Source: VAXT01 sp035318925 (GTDB lineage Bacteria > Actinomycetota > Thermoleophilia > Gaiellales > Gaiellaceae). From it: a DNA stretch of 64,000 nt. Where the stretch lies: positions 62,001 to 126,000 of the forward strand of contig DATHDS010000027.1 in the NCBI GenBank assembly GCA_035318925.1, written 5' to 3'. Both the position numbers and the translations under genes were made by a program. Positions 63,949-64,000 of this stretch are shown piece after piece. The notes beneath the pieces were generated by a model, which did not search any database, had not been told where the DNA came from, and was given only the letters and a program-made list of their open reading frames with translations. How positions within the stretch are numbered: position 1 is the first letter of the stretch; each line of letters opens with the position of its first letter.

Positions 63949-64000
63949 GTGACAGTCGAAGCGAACTACTCCTCCGGCGAGGACTACATGGTCGAGTTCC
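63949..64000 (+). CDS. Start of an unidentified gene, cut by window edge
   Basis: Seventeen codons (after GTG: TVEANYSSGEDYMVEF) run to the end of the window without a stop. GAAGAG and a TATCCT box precede the GTG. It is divergent from recJ. Too short to identify. Confidence 0.4.
   Translation, partial: MTVEANYSSGEDYMVEF

Noticed and set aside
1..64000. tRNA, rRNA, CRISPR or insertion sequence
   Set aside because: I looked for T-loop-like words, regularly spaced repeats, and transposase genes with terminal inverted repeats and found none; the palindromes present are short and lie at gene ends.

Overview
The window is GC-rich, densely coded DNA of an actinobacterium. A PafB-PafC-type WYL regulator, alpha/beta-hydrolase/class III cyclase fusions, a CxxxY-type CcmE, frequent GTG starts and many leaderless-looking promoters fit a deep-branching lineage such as Thermoleophilia (Gaiellales or Solirubrobacterales), but the class is an inference. 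Genes lie on both strands in short, tightly packed operons with many 1- or 4-base start/stop overlaps. No gap without a gene exceeds about 250 bases. I saw no tRNA, rRNA, CRISPR array or insertion sequence.

Left part (1-12.9 kb): a truncated 3-hydroxyacyl-CoA dehydrogenase; a methyltransferase; an operon of two hydrolase-cyclase fusions and a thiolase; an aldehyde dehydrogenase; two zinc-ribbon proteins; a fused PafBC-like DNA-damage regulator; epoxyqueuosine reductase; and a quinone-oxidoreductase-like gene. Middle-left (12.9-24.5 kb): a catabolic region resembling the gamma-glutamylated amine (Puu) pathway. It has a glutamine synthetase-like ligase, a gamma-glutamyl-GABA hydrolase, an aldehyde dehydrogenase, an SDR, a HAD phosphatase, a choline/ethanolamine kinase-like protein, two APC permeases and a dimethylglycine-dehydrogenase-like FAD/GcvT protein. 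Next come a receiver plus CHASE3 histidine kinase pair and a secreted AOC/dirigent-like protein.

Centre (27.2-31.5 kb): five minus-strand genes, the first four joined by 4-base overlaps: metallophosphoesterase, cyclic 2,3-diphosphoglycerate synthetase-like, 2-phosphoglycerate kinase-like, a divergent GlpX-like protein and a DUF59/MIP18 protein. This looks like a bacterial version of the archaeal cyclic 2,3-diphosphoglycerate pathway and is the best candidate here for an undescribed system. Beside it is hpt, which appears to start at an ATA codon. Then come a kelch-like lipoprotein, an M23 peptidase and a 160-nt self-complementary element that resembles 6S RNA.

36.2-46.5 kb is a respiratory operon: a complete heme-copper oxidase subunit I, a fused two-heme cytochrome c subunit, small membrane proteins, a 1072-residue oxidase-like protein with an internal repeat and no visible Cu-B ligands, and cytochrome c maturation genes (ccmE, ccmF, ccmI-like). 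A divergent OmpR-type two-component system starts beside a 10-bp-arm palindrome and may control it.

Right part (48-64 kb): an SSI-like lipoprotein, an AP-endonuclease-like TIM barrel, a cyclase-AAA-TPR regulator, secreted proteins, phosphomannomutase with a thioesterase and a small GAF-like protein, an M55 peptidase behind a structured leader, an O-methyltransferase, rel (RSH) and recJ. A recurring architecture is TANNNT followed by 6-9 bases and then ATG or GTG, indicating widespread leaderless transcription.
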